Source of the DNA: Halobellus sp. Atlit-31R
Lineage (GTDB): Archaea; Halobacteriota; Halobacteria; Halobacteriales; Haloferacaceae
Direction of reading: 5' to 3'
DNA length: 64,000 nt
NCBI GenBank assembly: GCA_003665935.1
Contig: QPLR01000003.1
Coordinates: forward strand, 434,001 to 498,000
Shown: positions 1 to 9,564 of the stretch, piece by piece
Layout of the letters: each line of letters starts with the position of its first letter
How positions within the stretch are numbered: position 1 is the stretch's first letter
The notes under the pieces: model-generated
Database searches by the model: none
What the model was told of the DNA's origin: nothing
What the model saw: the letters and a program-made list of their open reading frames with translations, nothing else
Translations under genes and position numbers: made by a program

Positions 1-1383
1 TGGGTCGCAAGCCTCGGGGTGCTCGCCGTTCGATTCCGAAGCGAGACGGCGTGGGAGCTGGGCCCGTTCGCCGTCGACGGACTGACCACCGTGATGTGGG
101 TGACGGTCACCTTCTTCAGTGGGATCGTCCACAGTTACTCGCGGCGGTATCTGGCCGGGAGCGGCCACATCGACCGCTTCTTCGGTCGGGTGTTCGCCTT
201 CACCCTCGTCGTGATGGCGCTGGTGGCAGTGGACCACCTCGCGCTGTTCTGGGCCGCGTGGCTGGCGATGGGACTCGTGATGTCGCAGTTGATCGGCCAC
301 ATCGAGGGCTGGCCCCAGGCACAGGCCGCAGGCGGGCTCGCGCGTCGGTACTTCCTCGGGAGCAGTGCCGCGCTCGGCGTCGCACTCGTCGCTCTGTGGT
401 GGCTCACGGGCGCGACGACGGTTTCGGGGGTCGCAACGGCCGTCGAGACGCTCCCCGCGGCCGGTATCGCGGTCGCGGCCGGCGCGCTCCTCGTGGCCGC
501 GATGGCCCAGTCGGCACTGGTGCCGTTTCACACCTGGTTGCTCTCCTCGATGACCGCCCCGACGCCGGCGTCGGCGCTGATGCACGCCGGGTTCGTCAAC
601 GCGGGCGGGATTCTGCTGGTGCGCTTCGCACCGGTCGTCACTGCAGAACCGGGCGTGATGGTGGCGATCGTGATCGTCGGCGCGACGAGCGCGCTGGCCG
701 GGAAGCTCCTGAAGACCGTGCAGACGGACGTAAAACGGCAGCTGGGCTGCTCGACCGTCGGACAGATGGGTTTCATGCTGATGCAAGCGGGGCTGGGGTT
801 CTTCGGAGCCGCCATCACGCACCTCATCCTGCACGGATTCTACAAGGCGTATCAGTTCCTCGCGGCTGGCGACGGCGTCGAGCAGAAGTCGCCGGCGGCC
901 GAGAAAGAGAGCGGATCGACGGGCGTCGTCGGACTCGCCGTGATCGTTCTCACCGGACTCGCGGGAGGCGGCGTGTTCGCCGTTCTCACCGGGAAGGGGA
1001 CAGGGTTCGACACCGGACTCCTGCTCGCGCTGCTCGTCGTCCTGACGACGCTCCACGCGTCCCGGGAGACGCTCAAACACACTTCGCTGCCGGTAGCTGT
1101 GCGCTACGGAGCTGTTCCACTCGTCTTTCTGCCGGCGATCGCGATCTACGCGGCGGTCTACCGCGTGATCGAAGGGCTGGTCGTCGGGCTGCCGGCTGTC
1201 GGCACCCCGGTAGAGCTGACCCCCGTCCACGGGCTGGTCGCCGTCGCGTTCGTCCTGACGTATCTCGTCGTCGAGAGCGGCGTCTACCAGCAGAGCGAGC
1301 GCGTGTACGTGGCGCTTCTGAACGCAGCGCAGCCACCCTCGGAAACGCTGCTGACATCGACGGAGGACTACAATGAGTACTGA
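1..1383 (+). CDS. dabB: DabB-type proton-conducting subunit of an inorganic-carbon pump (5' partial)
   Basis: This is a NuoL/MrpA-like membrane protein whose reading frame is open from base 1, so the true start lies upstream of the window and about 460 C-terminal residues are seen. It shows many hydrophobic helices and the proton-channel family block around FHTWLLSSMTAPTPASAL, with a lysine-rich KLLKTVQTDVKRQLG loop. Its stop overlaps the start of the DUF2309 gene by 11 bases, which is the dabB-dabA arrangement. By family knowledge the pair couples ion flow to CO2 hydration and accumulates bicarbonate. A respiratory complex I subunit is less likely because no other nuo gene is adjacent and the partner is DUF2309. 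Confidence 0.85.
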   Translation, partial: WVASLGVLAVRFRSETAWELGPFAVDGLTTVMWVTVTFFSGIVHSYSRRYLAGSGHIDRFFGRVFAFTLVVMALVAVDHLALFWAAWLAMGLVMSQLIGHIEGWPQAQAAGGLARRYFLGSSAALGVALVALWWLTGATTVSGVATAVETLPAAGIAVAAGALLVAAMAQSALVPFHTWLLSSMTAPTPASALMHAGFVNAGGILLVRFAPVVTAEPGVMVAIVIVGATSALAGKLLKTVQTDVKRQLGCSTVGQMGFMLMQAGLGFFGAAITHLILHGFYKAYQFLAAGDGVEQKSPAAEKESGSTGVVGLAVIVLTGLAGGGVFAVLTGKGTGFDTGLLLALLVVLTTLHASRETLKHTSLPVAVRYGAVPLVFLPAIAIYAAVYRVIEGLVVGLPAVGTPVELTPVHGLVAVAFVLTYLVVESGVYQQSERVYVALLNAAQPPSETLLTSTEDYNEY

Positions 1384-3862
1384 ATCCGCAGTTCGTGAGA
1401 GCGTATCGCAGGCGGCGTCGACAGTCGGGTCGGTCTGGCCGCTCCACTCGTTCGTGACGGCCAACCCCCTCGCAGGGTTCGAGGACCGGCCGTTTCACGA
1501 AGCGACGGCGCGGGCCGAAGCGCTGCTCGGAGGTGACGGCTACCCGAGCGTCGACGTGTTCCGGCGGGCGTGGGAGACCGGACAGATCGACGCCGACGTC
1601 TTGAGGACGCATCTGGCCGATCACGGCTACGACGCGGATCCCGAGACGCTCCTCGGCCGGATGGCGGCGGCCCAGAGCGGCGAGACCCGCGCAAGCGTCG
1701 GATCGGAACCGACGGCTGACACAGCGACAGATCGGGTCGATGCCGTCCTCACGAAGTGGCTGGCGGCGTTCCTCGACCAGGGACAGGCCGCGTGGTCGAT
1801 GCCCAACCGCGAGGAGGGGTTCTACGCGGCGTTCCGCGCTGCGGCACCGTACGACAGCCGGATCCCGGACAGGACTGCGATCGCCGACCTCCCGGACGAA
1901 CCGATCGACGCCATCCGGGAGCGTCTCTCTGAGTGTCCCGTCGGACGGTGGACCGAGGTGTTCGAGTTCCAGTTGGCGGCGCTGCCGGGGTGGACCGGGT
2001 TCATCAAGCAGCGGGCGGCCGACGAGGGCGCCTGGCAGTCGCGCTACCCGATCACGCTCGTCGGCTATCTGGCCGTTCGGTTGACGCTCGTCGACCTGTT
2101 CGATGCGCCGCTCGAACCGACGGCGACGTCCGACGCCGACGCCGACGACGCAGACGCCGACGAGAACGCGATTCCGCTCCCCGAACTCTGGCTGCGCGCG
2201 TGGGAGGCGACGTACCGCCGGGAGCTCGTCGACCGGCTCACCGACGCCAGCGCCGCCCACGCTCGCGAGTCGGGCGTGCAGGACGACCAGTCGGGCGTGC
2301 AGGACGATCGGCCGGACGCGCAGCTGGTGTTCTGTATCGACACCCGTTCGGAGGTCCTCCGCCGCCACATCGAAGCCGCCGGGAACTACGAAACCCACGG
2401 TTACGCGGGGTTCTTCGGGATCCCGATGCGGTACACGGGCTACGGCTCGAAGGTCACCGTCGACGCGTGTCCGCCGATCGTCGACGCACAGCACCGAATC
2501 ACGGAGCGGCCCGCGGAGGGAAGGACTGCGGAGCGCGACGAGCACGAGCGCTGGCACGGCGTCGCGAGTGCGGCCAGAACCGTCGTCAAGGACCTCCGGT
2601 CGAACGCCGCGACCGTGTTCAGTTTCGTCGAGAGCGCCGGCCTGGGGTACGGTGCGTCGCTCGCCGCGCGGACGCTGCTTCCCTCCCGCGTCTACGACCT
2701 CTTCGAGGCGGTCGACGAGCGCGTCGTCGACGATCACGAGTTCTGCGAAGCGTCGTTCGATCCCGAGACGGGCTCGTCGCACGAGTTGCCGGCGGGACTC
2801 ACGCTCGAAGAGCGGGTCGAGTACGCGGCGACCGCGTTCGAGCTGCTCGGGTGGGAGCAGTTCGCCCGCGTCGTCGTCTTCGCTGGCCACGGGAGCCAGA
2901 CGACGAACAATCCGTTCGAGTCGAGTCTGGACTGCGGGGCCTGCGCCGGGAACGCCGGCGGTCCGAACGCCCGCGTGCTGGCACAGATCTGCAACGACGA
3001 AGCGGTGAAGTCGGTGCTCCGCGACCGCGGGTTCGACATCCCGACGGACACGGTCTTCCTCGCCGCAGAGCACAACACGACCACCGACGACGTCGAGCTC
3101 TACGCCGGCCCCGGCGACGTGCCCGCGAGCCACGCGCCCGACGTCGAACGGCTCCGCGCGGATCTGGCTGCCGCGCGGGCCGGGGCGGCCGCCGAACGGG
3201 TCGGTGCCGACGGCGATCGGGCGGCCCTGCGCGAGGTCGAGCGTCGCGCCGCCGACTGGGCGGAGACGCGTCCGGAGTGGGGGTTGGCCGGCAACGCGGG
3301 GTTCGTCATCGGCCCGCGGGCGCTGACCGAGGGCCTCGATCTCGACGGGCGCGCGTTCCTGCACTCCTACGACTGGCGGACCGACGCCGACGGCGACGCC
3401 CTGGAGGCGATCCTGACGGGGCCGATGGTCGTCACCCAGTGGATCAACAGCCAGTACTACTTCGCGACGGTCGACAACGCGGTCTACGGGAGCGGGTCGA
3501 AGGTGACGCAGAACCCGGTCGGAAACGTCGGCGTCTACCAGGGTAACGGCGGCGATATCCTGGGCGGTCTCCCCCTGCAGTCGCTGATGAGCGGGGCCGA
3601 CGAGCCGTATCACCAGCCGCTCCGCCTCTCGACCGTCCTCCACGCGCCGGTCGACCGCGTGACCGACGTCCTGACCGATCACGAGAAACTGGTAGAACTG
3701 CTCGACAACGGCTGGCTCTCGCTTACGGTCGTCGACCCGACGCAGGGCCACCGTGCGTTCAACTACGCGGGCGAACTGGAGTGGACCGGGGCGACCGAGA
3801 CGGCGACGGCCGCCGAAGCAGCGCCGACTGCTGCGCCGGAAGCCTCCGTCGCCGACGACTGA
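1373..3862 (+). CDS. dabA: DabA: DUF2309 (UPF0753) inorganic-carbon transporter subunit
   Basis: 829 residues, the usual length of the family. The zinc ligands of the beta-carbonic-anhydrase-like site can be placed: Cys321 and Asp323 in VFCIDTRSE, His506 in FAGHGSQ, and Cys521 in LDCGACAGN. The 15-residue His-Cys spacing matches the family. By homology it forms a complex with the upstream membrane subunit and converts CO2 to bicarbonate in the cytoplasm with energy input. The ATG lies inside the end of dabB, implying translational coupling. An in-frame duplicated 21-bp unit (bases 2270-2311, SGVQDDQ then SGVQDDR) sits in a hydrophilic insert just before Cys321. The long antisense frame over this gene is a codon-bias shadow. 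Confidence 0.9.
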   Translation: MSTESAVRESVSQAASTVGSVWPLHSFVTANPLAGFEDRPFHEATARAEALLGGDGYPSVDVFRRAWETGQIDADVLRTHLADHGYDADPETLLGRMAAAQSGETRASVGSEPTADTATDRVDAVLTKWLAAFLDQGQAAWSMPNREEGFYAAFRAAAPYDSRIPDRTAIADLPDEPIDAIRERLSECPVGRWTEVFEFQLAALPGWTGFIKQRAADEGAWQSRYPITLVGYLAVRLTLVDLFDAPLEPTATSDADADDADADENAIPLPELWLRAWEATYRRELVDRLTDASAAHARESGVQDDQSGVQDDRPDAQLVFCIDTRSEVLRRHIEAAGNYETHGYAGFFGIPMRYTGYGSKVTVDACPPIVDAQHRITERPAEGRTAERDEHERWHGVASAARTVVKDLRSNAATVFSFVESAGLGYGASLAARTLLPSRVYDLFEAVDERVVDDHEFCEASFDPETGSSHELPAGLTLEERVEYAATAFELLGWEQFARVVVFAGHGSQTTNNPFESSLDCGACAGNAGGPNARVLAQICNDEAVKSVLRDRGFDIPTDTVFLAAEHNTTTDDVELYAGPGDVPASHAPDVERLRADLAAARAGAAAERVGADGDRAALREVERRAADWAETRPEWGLAGNAGFVIGPRALTEGLDLDGRAFLHSYDWRTDADGDALEAILTGPMVVTQWINSQYYFATVDNAVYGSGSKVTQNPVGNVGVYQGNGGDILGGLPLQSLMSGADEPYHQPLRLSTVLHAPVDRVTDVLTDHEKLVELLDNGWLSLTVVDPTQGHRAFNYAGELEWTGATETATAAEAAPTAAPEASVADD
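2270..2311 (+). repeat. 2 x 21-bp in-frame tandem duplication inside dabA
   Basis: Two nearly identical 21-bp units encode SGVQDDQ and SGVQDDR. They lie in a low-complexity acidic stretch between the N-terminal region and the catalytic Cys-x-Asp segment. It looks like a slippage or unequal-crossover product that preserves the frame. Confidence 0.8.
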
Positions 3863-3892
3863 CGGGCCGGCGTCAGCGCCGCGGGACTCCGC

Positions 3893-5341
3893 TCAGGAGA
3901 GTTGCTCGCCGACGATCCGATCGGCTTCGGCGACGAACGTCGCGCGCGTGCCGGCCGGAACGGTCGCGCCCGCGGCGACGTCGTGACCGCCGCCGTCGCC
4001 GCCGACTTCACGGGCGGCCTCGCGCATCACGCGCGAGAGATCCAGTCCCTGTCGAACGAGCGCGTGAGAGCCGCGAGCGCTGACTTTCACCTCCTCGTCT
4101 GACTTTTCGGCGAACGCGAGGATCGGGACGTCGCCGCGGACACCGCTCGTACCGACGGCCATCCCCGCGACGATCCCGACGATGGTCTCGCGGATGCGCG
4201 TTCCGGCGTCGAACCACTGGACGTTCTCCTCGACGGTCGTGCCCTCGTTCTGCACCCACTGGAGGCCCTCCGAGAGATTGCGCCGGTGGTTCCGGAGGAG
4301 CCTCCGCGCGCGGTCGAGCGCCTCGTCGCGGTCACCCAAGCAGACGGCGAGGCCGACGTCGGCGCGCTCGTACCGCGCGGTCGCGTTCAGAAGCGTCGAG
4401 AACTCGCTTACGTCCCGGAGTTCGGTGCCGCGGTCCTCGCCGGTGAGCGTGTATGTGGTCCCGACGAGTTCGTCGATGCGATCGGCGGGGACACCCGACG
4501 CGATGGCGCGCTGCAGTAGCCCGCTCACGACGGTCTGTCGCTCTGCCATCGTCAGATCGACCCAGCGGCGCCACTCGTCGCCGTCCCGAAGGTCGAGATC
4601 GAGCTCCGAGAGGAACTCGATCGCGCCGTGCTCGTCGTTCGTGATGCCCGGGATCCGGACGTCGGTGGCGTACTCGAGGAACTTCGGGAGCGGGCGCGTC
4701 TGTCGACCGTAGACCAAGAGGTCGGTCGCCTCTTCGAGGACGCCGGCGGCGACGCCCTCCTCGACGATTCCCTGATTCGCCCCGGAGAGCCCACCGTCGG
4801 TGCCCTGCATATCTCCGACCGCGCCGACGACCGCGAGCCCGGCCAGATCGCGGTTGTCGACGTTCGGCGGTTCGAGAGCGCGCGCGAGCGTGTAACTCGC
4901 GCCGGCTCCGGAGAGCTCCGACGCGCCGTCGAGCCCGAAAAGCAGCGGATTGAGGTGGCACGCGGGCTCGTCGACGCCGTCCGGCACGTCCGCCGGCCGG
5001 TGGTGGTCGGCGACGACCGGCGTGAACGCGCCGTCGGCCGCGTACGGGGCGACGACGTCGAGCTGGCCGCTCCCGAAGTCGGTGAAAAGCACCGTGTCGT
5101 AGTCGGTCGCGGCGATGCGTTCGATCTCCCGCTCGTCGAGTTGCTTCGCGAACACGGTCTCGAACGGTATCTCGGCGCGTTCGAGCGCCGTCGCCGCGAT
5201 CGCCGCGCTCGTCAGCCCGTCGGCGTCGATGTGCGAGGCCAGCAGCACGCGATCGGCGCGCCGCAGGCGATCCGCGCAGGCGACGGCGCGGTCCCGCAGT
5301 TCGGGGACCGGCCCGTCGACGCTCGTCGTGTCCGCGCTCAT
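3893..5341 (-). CDS. DHH-family phosphoesterase, RecJ-like single-strand nuclease
   Basis: 482 residues. Motifs in order from the N terminus are SHIDADGLTSAA (metal-binding HxDxDG), FTDFGSGQ, VADHHRP (the DHH signature) and a C-terminal GGDGGGHDVAAG of the DHHA1 domain. Archaeal RecJ-like proteins of this type act as 5'-3' single-strand DNA or RNA exonucleases, some associated with GINS and Hel308. The start ATG is preceded by an A/T-rich stretch (TTTTTATCC on the minus strand). It is convergent with dabA, with 30 bp between the stops. Haloarchaea carry several RecJ paralogues and which one this is cannot be told by eye. Confidence 0.85.
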   Translation of the reverse strand: MSADTTSVDGPVPELRDRAVACADRLRRADRVLLASHIDADGLTSAAIAATALERAEIPFETVFAKQLDEREIERIAATDYDTVLFTDFGSGQLDVVAPYAADGAFTPVVADHHRPADVPDGVDEPACHLNPLLFGLDGASELSGAGASYTLARALEPPNVDNRDLAGLAVVGAVGDMQGTDGGLSGANQGIVEEGVAAGVLEEATDLLVYGRQTRPLPKFLEYATDVRIPGITNDEHGAIEFLSELDLDLRDGDEWRRWVDLTMAERQTVVSGLLQRAIASGVPADRIDELVGTTYTLTGEDRGTELRDVSEFSTLLNATARYERADVGLAVCLGDRDEALDRARRLLRNHRRNLSEGLQWVQNEGTTVEENVQWFDAGTRIRETIVGIVAGMAVGTSGVRGDVPILAFAEKSDEEVKVSARGSHALVRQGLDLSRVMREAAREVGGDGGGHDVAAGATVPAGTRATFVAEADRIVGEQLS

Positions 5342-5420
5342 ATCCGGGCGTGAGTCGTTCTCGGATAAAAAGCTACGCTCCGGGAAGCGCCCCCGGCCGG
5401 GACGGCACCCGCACGCCGTC

Positions 5421-6581
5421 TCAGGTCCGCCGGGAGACGACGAACAGAAGCGCCGTCCCCGCGCCGGTCGTGAGCGCCAGGAGCGCCCAGGCGGCGTCGT
5501 AGCCGCCGGTTTCGACGAAGAGCCCGAACAGCGGCGGCGTCACCACGCCGCCGACGTTGATCGCGGTCTGTCCGCCGGCCGTCGCCGCGCCGACCTCGTC
5601 GCCGCCGACAAGGTCGGTGAGACAGGAGTAGAAGACGCCAGTCGACCCGTGAATAGAGAGTCCGAGACCGGCGAAGAGCACCAGCGCGACCGCGAGCGAC
5701 CCGGGGTCGAGCGCGAGCGCGCCGAACAGCGCGGTGCCGAGCCCGAGTTGGCCGACGGCGACGAGTGCGGCCCCTCGCGCGCCGCCGAGTCTGTCGGCGA
5801 GTCCGCCCGCACCGACGCGGGCGACGCTCCCGGTGACCTGCGTGAGCGCGAGCGCAATGCCGCCGACGGTGGCGCTGGCACCGACGGCGTCCTGCACGTA
5901 GAGGACGATGTAGCCGAGCATCGTGAAGATGGACGCGCCGATGAACAGTCCAGCGACGACGAGCAGCGCGTAAGTGCGCTGCTCGAACAGCCCCGTCACG
6001 TTCGGGACCGAGAGGTCTCCCGTGCCGGCTCTGCCGCGATAGCGGGCGGCAAACAGGGCGGCGTAGCCCACAGCCACGACCGCGATCACCCAGAAGCCGA
6101 CCTGCCAGGCGAGGACGGCCGCGACGCCCGTGACCAAGAGCGAGGCCGCGGCGCTGCCGGCCGTCACGCCGACCTGTTTGAACCCCATCGCGAGGTTCGT
6201 CTGCCCCGCGGGCGCGTGAGCGACGATGCCGCGGTTCGAGGCGGGCATCGCCGTCGAGTAGGCCGCGCCGAGGGCGCCGCCGGCTGCGAGTGCGGCCGCG
6301 TACGTCGGCGCGAACGACACCCCGACCGCGGCGGCCGCGAGCGCGAGCAGGCCGGCGATCATCACGGGCCGTTCGCCGTAGCCGTCGACGGCGGCGCCGC
6401 TCGGGAAGAGCGTCACCGTGTAACCGACGAGCGCGGCCGTCAGAAAGAGGCCGACCAGCGACTCAGAGAGCGTGAACGCTTCGCGGACGAATCCGGTCGC
6501 CGCGAAGATGCTGTAGTAGCAGAGACTCGCCGCCGTCTGCCAGCCTGCGACGAGCCCGACGGATCGCCACTCACGAGACAC
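5421..6581 (-). CDS. Major facilitator superfamily transporter
   Basis: 386 residues with about twelve hydrophobic helices in two halves separated by a short loop (AARYRGRAGTGDLSVPN). MFS-type glycine-rich helix patterns are present, for example GAAVDGYGERPVMIAG between helices 2 and 3 and ADRLGGARGAALV in the second half. The start is GTG (SREWRSVG). Substrate cannot be inferred. The gene lies between the RecJ-like gene and the hem cluster, co-directional with both, and gaps of about 70-80 bp on each side suggest separate or loosely linked transcription. Confidence 0.8.
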   Translation of the reverse strand: MSREWRSVGLVAGWQTAASLCYYSIFAATGFVREAFTLSESLVGLFLTAALVGYTVTLFPSGAAVDGYGERPVMIAGLLALAAAAVGVSFAPTYAAALAAGGALGAAYSTAMPASNRGIVAHAPAGQTNLAMGFKQVGVTAGSAAASLLVTGVAAVLAWQVGFWVIAVVAVGYAALFAARYRGRAGTGDLSVPNVTGLFEQRTYALLVVAGLFIGASIFTMLGYIVLYVQDAVGASATVGGIALALTQVTGSVARVGAGGLADRLGGARGAALVAVGQLGLGTALFGALALDPGSLAVALVLFAGLGLSIHGSTGVFYSCLTDLVGGDEVGAATAGGQTAINVGGVVTPPLFGLFVETGGYDAAWALLALTTGAGTALLFVVSRRT

Positions 6582-6653
6582 GCTCGCGTCCTCGGGAGGC
6601 GGCAGACTTCACCCTGTCGAGTCGCCGACGGCGACCGGGAGCGCCGCCACAAC

Positions 6654-7415
6654 TCACTCGTGGTACGTCGGTGCAGCGGTCTCGACGACCTCGGTCGCGA
6701 GCGCCTCGAACGTGGCGTTCTCGGGGACGACGTCGACGCGGATGCCGTAGCCCTCGGCGGTCTCTCGGGTCGGCGCGCCGATGACGCCGACGACGGCGCG
6801 GTTCAGCCCCGAGATGGCTTCTCCGCGGACGCCGCGCTCCTCGGCGGCGGCGACGAAGTTCCGCACCGTGAGCGAGGAGGTGAAGCAGACCGCGTCGAGT
6901 TCGTCACCGGCGGCCATCACGGTCGACTGGCCGGCGCCCGCCGGCCGCGCGAGGCGGTACAGAACCGTCTCCGTCACGTCCGCGCCCGCGTCACGGAGCC
7001 CGTCGAGCAGGACGTCGCTGCCGTGGTCGCTGCGCGCGACCTCCACGCGGTGTCCGTCGACGTCGGCGGCGAGCGCCGCGACCAGTCCCGCAGAGGTGTA
7101 CTCCTCGGGGACGACGTCGACCGTCCAGCCGGCGTCGCGGGCCGCGGCGGCCGTGTGCGGCCCGATGCAGGCGAGCGTCGCGTCGCCGGGCGTCCAGTCC
7201 GCCTCCGCGAGGAGTTCGACGCCCGTCTTGCTCGTCAGGACGACGACGTCCGGGTCCGTCGCGTCGCCGTCCGCGCCGGGGACCGCACCCGTCGGATCGA
7301 CTGCGAGCATCGGGTCGGGAACCGGCGTCGCACCGAGAGAGTCGAGCAGTTCGACGGCGTCGGCCATCCGCTCGTCGTCGGGCCGGAAGACGGCGACGCG
7401 AACGTCTCGGCTCAT
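6654..7415 (-). CDS. hemD: Uroporphyrinogen-III synthase
   Basis: 253 residues from [17 protein letters not shown]. The two-lobed HemD pattern is visible: VVLTSKTGVELLAEA, CIGPHTAAAARDAGWTV and VCFTSSLTVRNFVAAAEE. It cyclises and inverts ring D of hydroxymethylbilane to give uroporphyrinogen III. The start was chosen because the ATG overlaps the stop of the preceding methyltransferase gene by four bases (ATGA). Sequence upstream of that ATG in the same frame is a shadow of the methyltransferase. It is the last gene of a hemC - methyltransferase - hemD run. Confidence 0.9.
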   Translation of the reverse strand: MSRDVRVAVFRPDDERMADAVELLDSLGATPVPDPMLAVDPTGAVPGADGDATDPDVVVLTSKTGVELLAEADWTPGDATLACIGPHTAAAARDAGWTVDVVPEEYTSAGLVAALAADVDGHRVEVARSDHGSDVLLDGLRDAGADVTETVLYRLARPAGAGQSTVMAAGDELDAVCFTSSLTVRNFVAAAEERGVRGEAISGLNRAVVGVIGAPTRETAEGYGIRVDVVPENATFEALATEVVETAAPTYHE

Positions 7416-8311
7416 TCGTCGGTCACCCCGCCGGCCTCGCCCGTGCGGTTCCGCAGGAACTCGACGACGCGGTCTCTGGTGGCGGCGACCCCGCCGATGA
7501 CGGTGATCGCGGGCGGTTCGATCGCTTCCGCGTCGCGGACCTCGACGATGGTCGCGAGCGTCCCGGTAGCGATACGCATCTCCGGGCGCGTCGCGCGCTC
7601 GACGAGCGCGACCGGCGTGTCGGGATCCAGCCCGGCGTCTCGCAGTGCAGCGGTGTACTGCGGCAGTTTCCCCACGCCCATCAGCACGACGATGGTACCG
7701 CCAGTGTCCGCCAGCGCCGCCCAGTCGACTGCCGACTCGTCTTTCGTCGGGTCCTCGTGGCCGGTGACGAAGGAGACCGACGAGGTGTGATCGCGGTGCG
7801 TGACCGGGATGCCGGCCGTTCCGGGGCCGGCGATCGCGGAGGTGACACCCGGCACGATCTCGAACGGGACGCCCGCCGCTGCGAGATGCTCCATCTCCTC
7901 GCCGCCGCGGCCGAAGACGAACGGGTCGCCGCCCTTCAGTCGCACGACGGTCTTGCCCTCGCGGGCGAGTTCGACGAGTCGGCTGTTGGTGTACTCCTGC
8001 GGCGTCCACTCGCCGCCGGCGCGCTTGCCGACGTCCTCGCGTTTGGCCTCGGGGATCGCCTCGAGGATCTCCGGGCCGGGAAGTTTGTCGTGGAGCACGA
8101 CGTCTGCCTCTTCGAGGAGCCGCGTCGCTTTCACCGTCAGCAACTCCGGGTCGCCGGGGCCGCTGCCGACGAGGTAGACCGTTCCCACGTCGCGGTCGGA
8201 GTCGGCGTCCGATTCAGCTCTCGTGGCGTCGGAGTGAGCGTCCGATTCAGCTCTCGCGGCATCGGGCGTCGCCGCACCGTCGTCAGCGTCGGCTGTCGTT
8301 TCGTCTCCCAT
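7412..8311 (-). CDS. cobA: Uroporphyrinogen-III C-methyltransferase
   Basis: 299 residues from [13 protein letters not shown] variable acidic leader of about 45 residues is followed by a complete SAM-dependent tetrapyrrole methylase domain: [67 protein letters not shown] and [13 protein letters not shown]. It methylates C-2 and C-7 of uroporphyrinogen III to make precorrin-2, the branch to sirohaem, cobalamin and the archaeal haem route. It is two bases downstream of hemC and overlaps hemD by four bases, so the three are almost certainly one operon. The leader contains an [18 protein letters not shown] near-repeat. Confidence 0.93.
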   Translation of the reverse strand: MGDETTADADDGAATPDAARAESDAHSDATRAESDADSDRDVGTVYLVGSGPGDPELLTVKATRLLEEADVVLHDKLPGPEILEAIPEAKREDVGKRAGGEWTPQEYTNSRLVELAREGKTVVRLKGGDPFVFGRGGEEMEHLAAAGVPFEIVPGVTSAIAGPGTAGIPVTHRDHTSSVSFVTGHEDPTKDESAVDWAALADTGGTIVVLMGVGKLPQYTAALRDAGLDPDTPVALVERATRPEMRIATGTLATIVEVRDAEAIEPPAITVIGGVAATRDRVVEFLRNRTGEAGGVTDE

Positions 8312-8313
8312 CG

Positions 8314-9429
8314 TCACTCCTCGGCGGTTTCGCGCGCCTCGGCTATCAGGTCGTCGGCACCGCGCTCGGCGAGCGCGGCCGCGAACTCGGCCGCCGCGTT
8401 GGCGTGGTCGTCGACGGGCAGATCGCGGCTCGCCGTCACCTCCTCCCCGCCGTCGCCGGAGAGGACGCGAGCGGTGGTGTGGACGTGTCTGCCCTGCAGT
8501 TTCGCGTGGACGCCGATCGGCGCGATGCAGCCGCCGCCGAGTTCGGCGAGCACCGTCCGCTCGACCGTCGTCTCGACGCGCGTTCGCGGGTGATCGAGCG
8601 TCGAGCGGAGCTGGTCGCAGGCGTCGCCGTCGCTCCGAGCGGTGACGGCGATCGCCCCCTGGCCGGGCGCGGGAACGAACGAAGCGGGGTCGAGCCGCGC
8701 GTACTCGACGTGGTGCAGCAGGCCCGCGCGGCGCAGGCCGGCCTCCGCGAGGACGATCGCGTCGTACTCGGTGTCGAGTTCGCGTTCGAGCGCGCGGCGT
8801 TCGATCTCCGCGAGACCGTCGAACCACTCCTCGATCGACTCGTCGAACTCGGCGTCGTACGCTTCGCCCTCGGCGGACGCCTCCGCAGCGTTGCCCTTCT
8901 CGTCGCGGTCGGCCTCGACGCGGCGCTCGTGTTCGGCCTGGAGCGCCGGCGCGAGGAGCTTCTCGATCCGCGTGTCGACGTTGCCGCGCAGCGGTTCGAC
9001 CGTCAGATCGGGCCGCGTCGCGAGGAGTTGCGCCTTCCGGCGGAGCGAGGAGGTCCCGACGACGGCTCCCTCGGGCAGGTCCCCCAGCGCGGTGCCGTCG
9101 ACCGTGAGAAGCAGATCCTCGGCCGCCGCGCGCTCGGGGACGCCGGCGACGACGAGTTCGGTGGGCCGCTCGGTCGGCATATCCTTCATCGAGTGGACCG
9201 CGGCGTCGACCTCGCCGTCGAGGACTTTCTCGTCGAGCGCGCGGACGAACGCGCCGGTCTTCCCGAGTCGGTGGATGAGTTCGTCTCTGATCTGGTCGCC
9301 GCGCGTCTCGACCTCCACGAGTTCGACGTCGAAGCGGCGGTCCGCGAGCGCGTCCCGGACGCTCGTGGCCTGCCGGAGGGCCAGATCCGAGCCCCGCGTC
9401 GCGAGCCGGAGTGTTCCGCGAGTGGTCAT
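8314..9429 (-). CDS. hemC: Hydroxymethylbilane synthase (porphobilinogen deaminase)
   Basis: 371 residues from MTTRGTLRLATRGSDLALRQ. It has VHSMKDMPTERP, GTSSLRRKAQLLATRPDL and LRGNVDTRIEKL, and the cofactor cysteine Cys301 in ELGGGCIAPIG, which carries the dipyrromethane. It polymerises four porphobilinogen units. A hydrophilic, acidic insert of about 55 residues (roughly 162-220) separates KLLAPALQ from EYDAIVLAEAGLRR, where bacterial HemC continues directly. An alternative start 15 codons upstream lacks family similarity. First gene of the hemC - methyltransferase - hemD run. Confidence 0.93.
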   Translation of the reverse strand: MTTRGTLRLATRGSDLALRQATSVRDALADRRFDVELVEVETRGDQIRDELIHRLGKTGAFVRALDEKVLDGEVDAAVHSMKDMPTERPTELVVAGVPERAAAEDLLLTVDGTALGDLPEGAVVGTSSLRRKAQLLATRPDLTVEPLRGNVDTRIEKLLAPALQAEHERRVEADRDEKGNAAEASAEGEAYDAEFDESIEEWFDGLAEIERRALERELDTEYDAIVLAEAGLRRAGLLHHVEYARLDPASFVPAPGQGAIAVTARSDGDACDQLRSTLDHPRTRVETTVERTVLAELGGGCIAPIGVHAKLQGRHVHTTARVLSGDGGEEVTASRDLPVDDHANAAAEFAAALAERGADDLIAEARETAEE

Positions 9430-9564
9430 TGGCGGATCCTCGGCGGCCACGGGTGAAAAGGCCACCACTTCCACCTCGGGGGAGTCACTGGCAGGGTGAG
9501 CTGTCGGGACCGCCGCGAGCGGGTAACCGAAACCGACTCACTGCGGGGTGATTGATACCGCTCT

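Noticed and set aside
1073-3751. 892-codon antisense frame opposite dabA
   Set aside because: Arg/Val-rich low-complexity translation typical of an antisense shadow of high-GC codons; the opposite strand encodes DabA with intact zinc ligands.
5115-7790. 891-codon plus-strand frame across the MFS and hemD genes
   Set aside because: It crosses two real genes and an intergenic gap on the other strand, and its Arg/Asp-rich translation has no family feature.
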